Positions 63,530 through 64,000 of a stretch of DNA of 64,000 nt are shown here, one piece after another. Under the pieces are notes generated by a model. That model was given only the letters and a program-made list of their open reading frames with translations. It was not told where the DNA came from and searched no databases. The stretch is from Rhodohalobacter mucosus. GTDB taxonomy: Bacteria; Bacteroidota; Rhodothermia; Balneolales; Balneolaceae. Where the stretch lies: contig NZ_QGGB01000008.1 of assembly GCF_003150675.1 (NCBI RefSeq), positions 300,092-364,091 of the forward strand. Direction: 5' to 3'. The position numbers were made by a program, and so were the translations under genes. How positions within the stretch are numbered: the stretch's first letter is position 1; every line of letters begins with the position of its first letter.

Positions 63530-63807
63530 AGCACAGGTTCTTCATCCCTCAGAATGTCATCTTTCAAGGCTGGCTTAATGGCTTTATATTCCAGAAGATC
63601 AACTTTCATGCCCAGTTCGTCTTCCAATTCCTGTTTAATCCCGATAAATTCAAGCAGGCTCATCTTTTTATCGATTTTGACGAGCAGATCCAGATCGTTT
63701 ACCACAGATTCACCTCTCGCAGAAGACCCGAAGATTCCTGCTTTTTTGATGCCGTATTTTCTAAGGACCGGCCTGATTTTCTTTTTTATGTTTTCGAGGT
63801 TATTCAT
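63526..63807 (-). CDS. mntA: MntA-like nucleotidyltransferase antitoxin
   Basis: 93 aa. The minimal nucleotidyltransferase core is AGIFGSSARGESVVNDLDLL (GSxARG...DLD) with the third acidic residue in MKVDLLEYKA. MntA antitoxins transfer AMP units to the HEPN toxin and silence it. First gene of the MntA-HepT pair in its own cassette between attC j and i. Confidence 0.92.
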   Translation of the reverse strand: MNNLENIKKKIRPVLRKYGIKKAGIFGSSARGESVVNDLDLLVKIDKKMSLLEFIGIKQELEDELGMKVDLLEYKAIKPALKDDILRDEEPVL

Positions 63808-63871
63808 GGATCTGATATGTAATTAGTCTATCCAATATAGCAAAAGAAAGGAGATTTAGCTTTTTGTCTGA

Positions 63872-63961
63872 TATAACGGTTTGGCAAATCTGCTGCGGGG
63901 CAATCAGCTTTAAAGTTGAGCAACAAACGTGAACCCGTCAGCAGGAATTGCTTTGTTATAA
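63872..63961 (-). repeat. attC-like element j
   Basis: ATATAACGGTTTGGCAAATC then TGCTGCGGGG; right arm CCCGTCAGCAGGAATTGCTT then TGTTATAA. It is the rightmost element; the array may continue past 64 kb. Confidence 0.85.
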
Positions 63962-64000
63962 ATCAAATGTCAACCTGGAAGTTTAGTACGATATATTTGA

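Larger units (their letters stand above)
52888..63961 (-). mobile_element. integron-like cassette array without integrase (CALIN)
   Basis: At least ten, possibly twelve, imperfect palindromic elements (listed one by one as attC-like) alternate with short minus-strand genes. Each element begins near AAC and ends near GTT, has complementary inner arms and a variable centre, and the stop codon of the gene to its right is usually 0-11 bp away while the next gene starts 35-110 bp further. That is the layout of integron gene cassettes read right to left. Cargo is mostly toxin-antitoxin pairs. No tyrosine integrase lies in the window; cassettes point away from the right edge, where attI/intI would be expected if present. 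Confidence 0.75.

Overview
The window looks like a chromosome segment of a Gram-negative FCB-group bacterium. My best guess is a halophilic Balneolota/Rhodothermota-type organism. This is inference from protein style (many lipobox proteins, 'choice-of-anchor I', LA_2272-like surface repeats, N-ATPase, DUF4177) and moderate GC content; no rRNA gene is present to confirm it.

1-6.5 kb (minus strand) carries a complete-to-the-edge N-type rotary ATPase operon in the order atpD-C-Q-R-B-E-F-A. Its atpF is a b-delta fusion and its c subunit has a two-carboxylate ion site. Just upstream on the same strand lies an overlapping pair of PPK2 polyphosphate kinases. 6.7-22.6 kb is mostly housekeeping and envelope genes: a redoxin, a surface-repeat protein, nitrilase, amine oxidase, CIA30, a CDF metal exporter, lipoproteins, an amidohydrolase, methyltransferase, MscS and a SpoIIE phosphatase. 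A decayed second CDF gene lies at 18.1-18.3 kb. 22.8-29.3 kb (plus strand) holds a Na/Pi cotransporter behind a Pho-box-like triple repeat, then a formate module: OFA-type transporter, pflB and pflA.

29.4-46.7 kb is mixed. It holds sugar/epimerase genes, dehydrogenases, a CotH-like secreted protein, a phosphosulfolactate synthase-like/PrpD-like operon and a two-component system. It also holds a class III nucleotide cyclase fused in one polypeptide to a Pycsar-type transmembrane effector domain, the most interesting single gene here. This stretch also has broken or oddly starting small genes: a 5'-truncated GNAT, an RDD protein with an in-frame TAG, and a four-helix membrane protein apparently starting at CTG in a CTGA overlap. 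47.2-52.8 kb encodes a phosphatase/kinase pair, an amino-acid permease fused to RCK/TrkA domains and two envelope proteins.

52.9-64 kb is the most striking region. About a dozen imperfect palindromic attC-like elements alternate with small minus-strand cassettes: VapBC/FitAB-like, two near-identical HigBA copies, RHH-PIN, Phd/RelE, MntA/HepT, a DUF4177 protein, a 4-TM protein and a two-gene amidohydrolase cassette. Stop codons usually lie 0-11 bp from the element. No integron integrase is in the window, so I read this as an integron cassette array without its integrase (CALIN), or the distal part of an integron whose integrase lies to the right of 64 kb. The array is stocked mainly with toxin-antitoxin modules.
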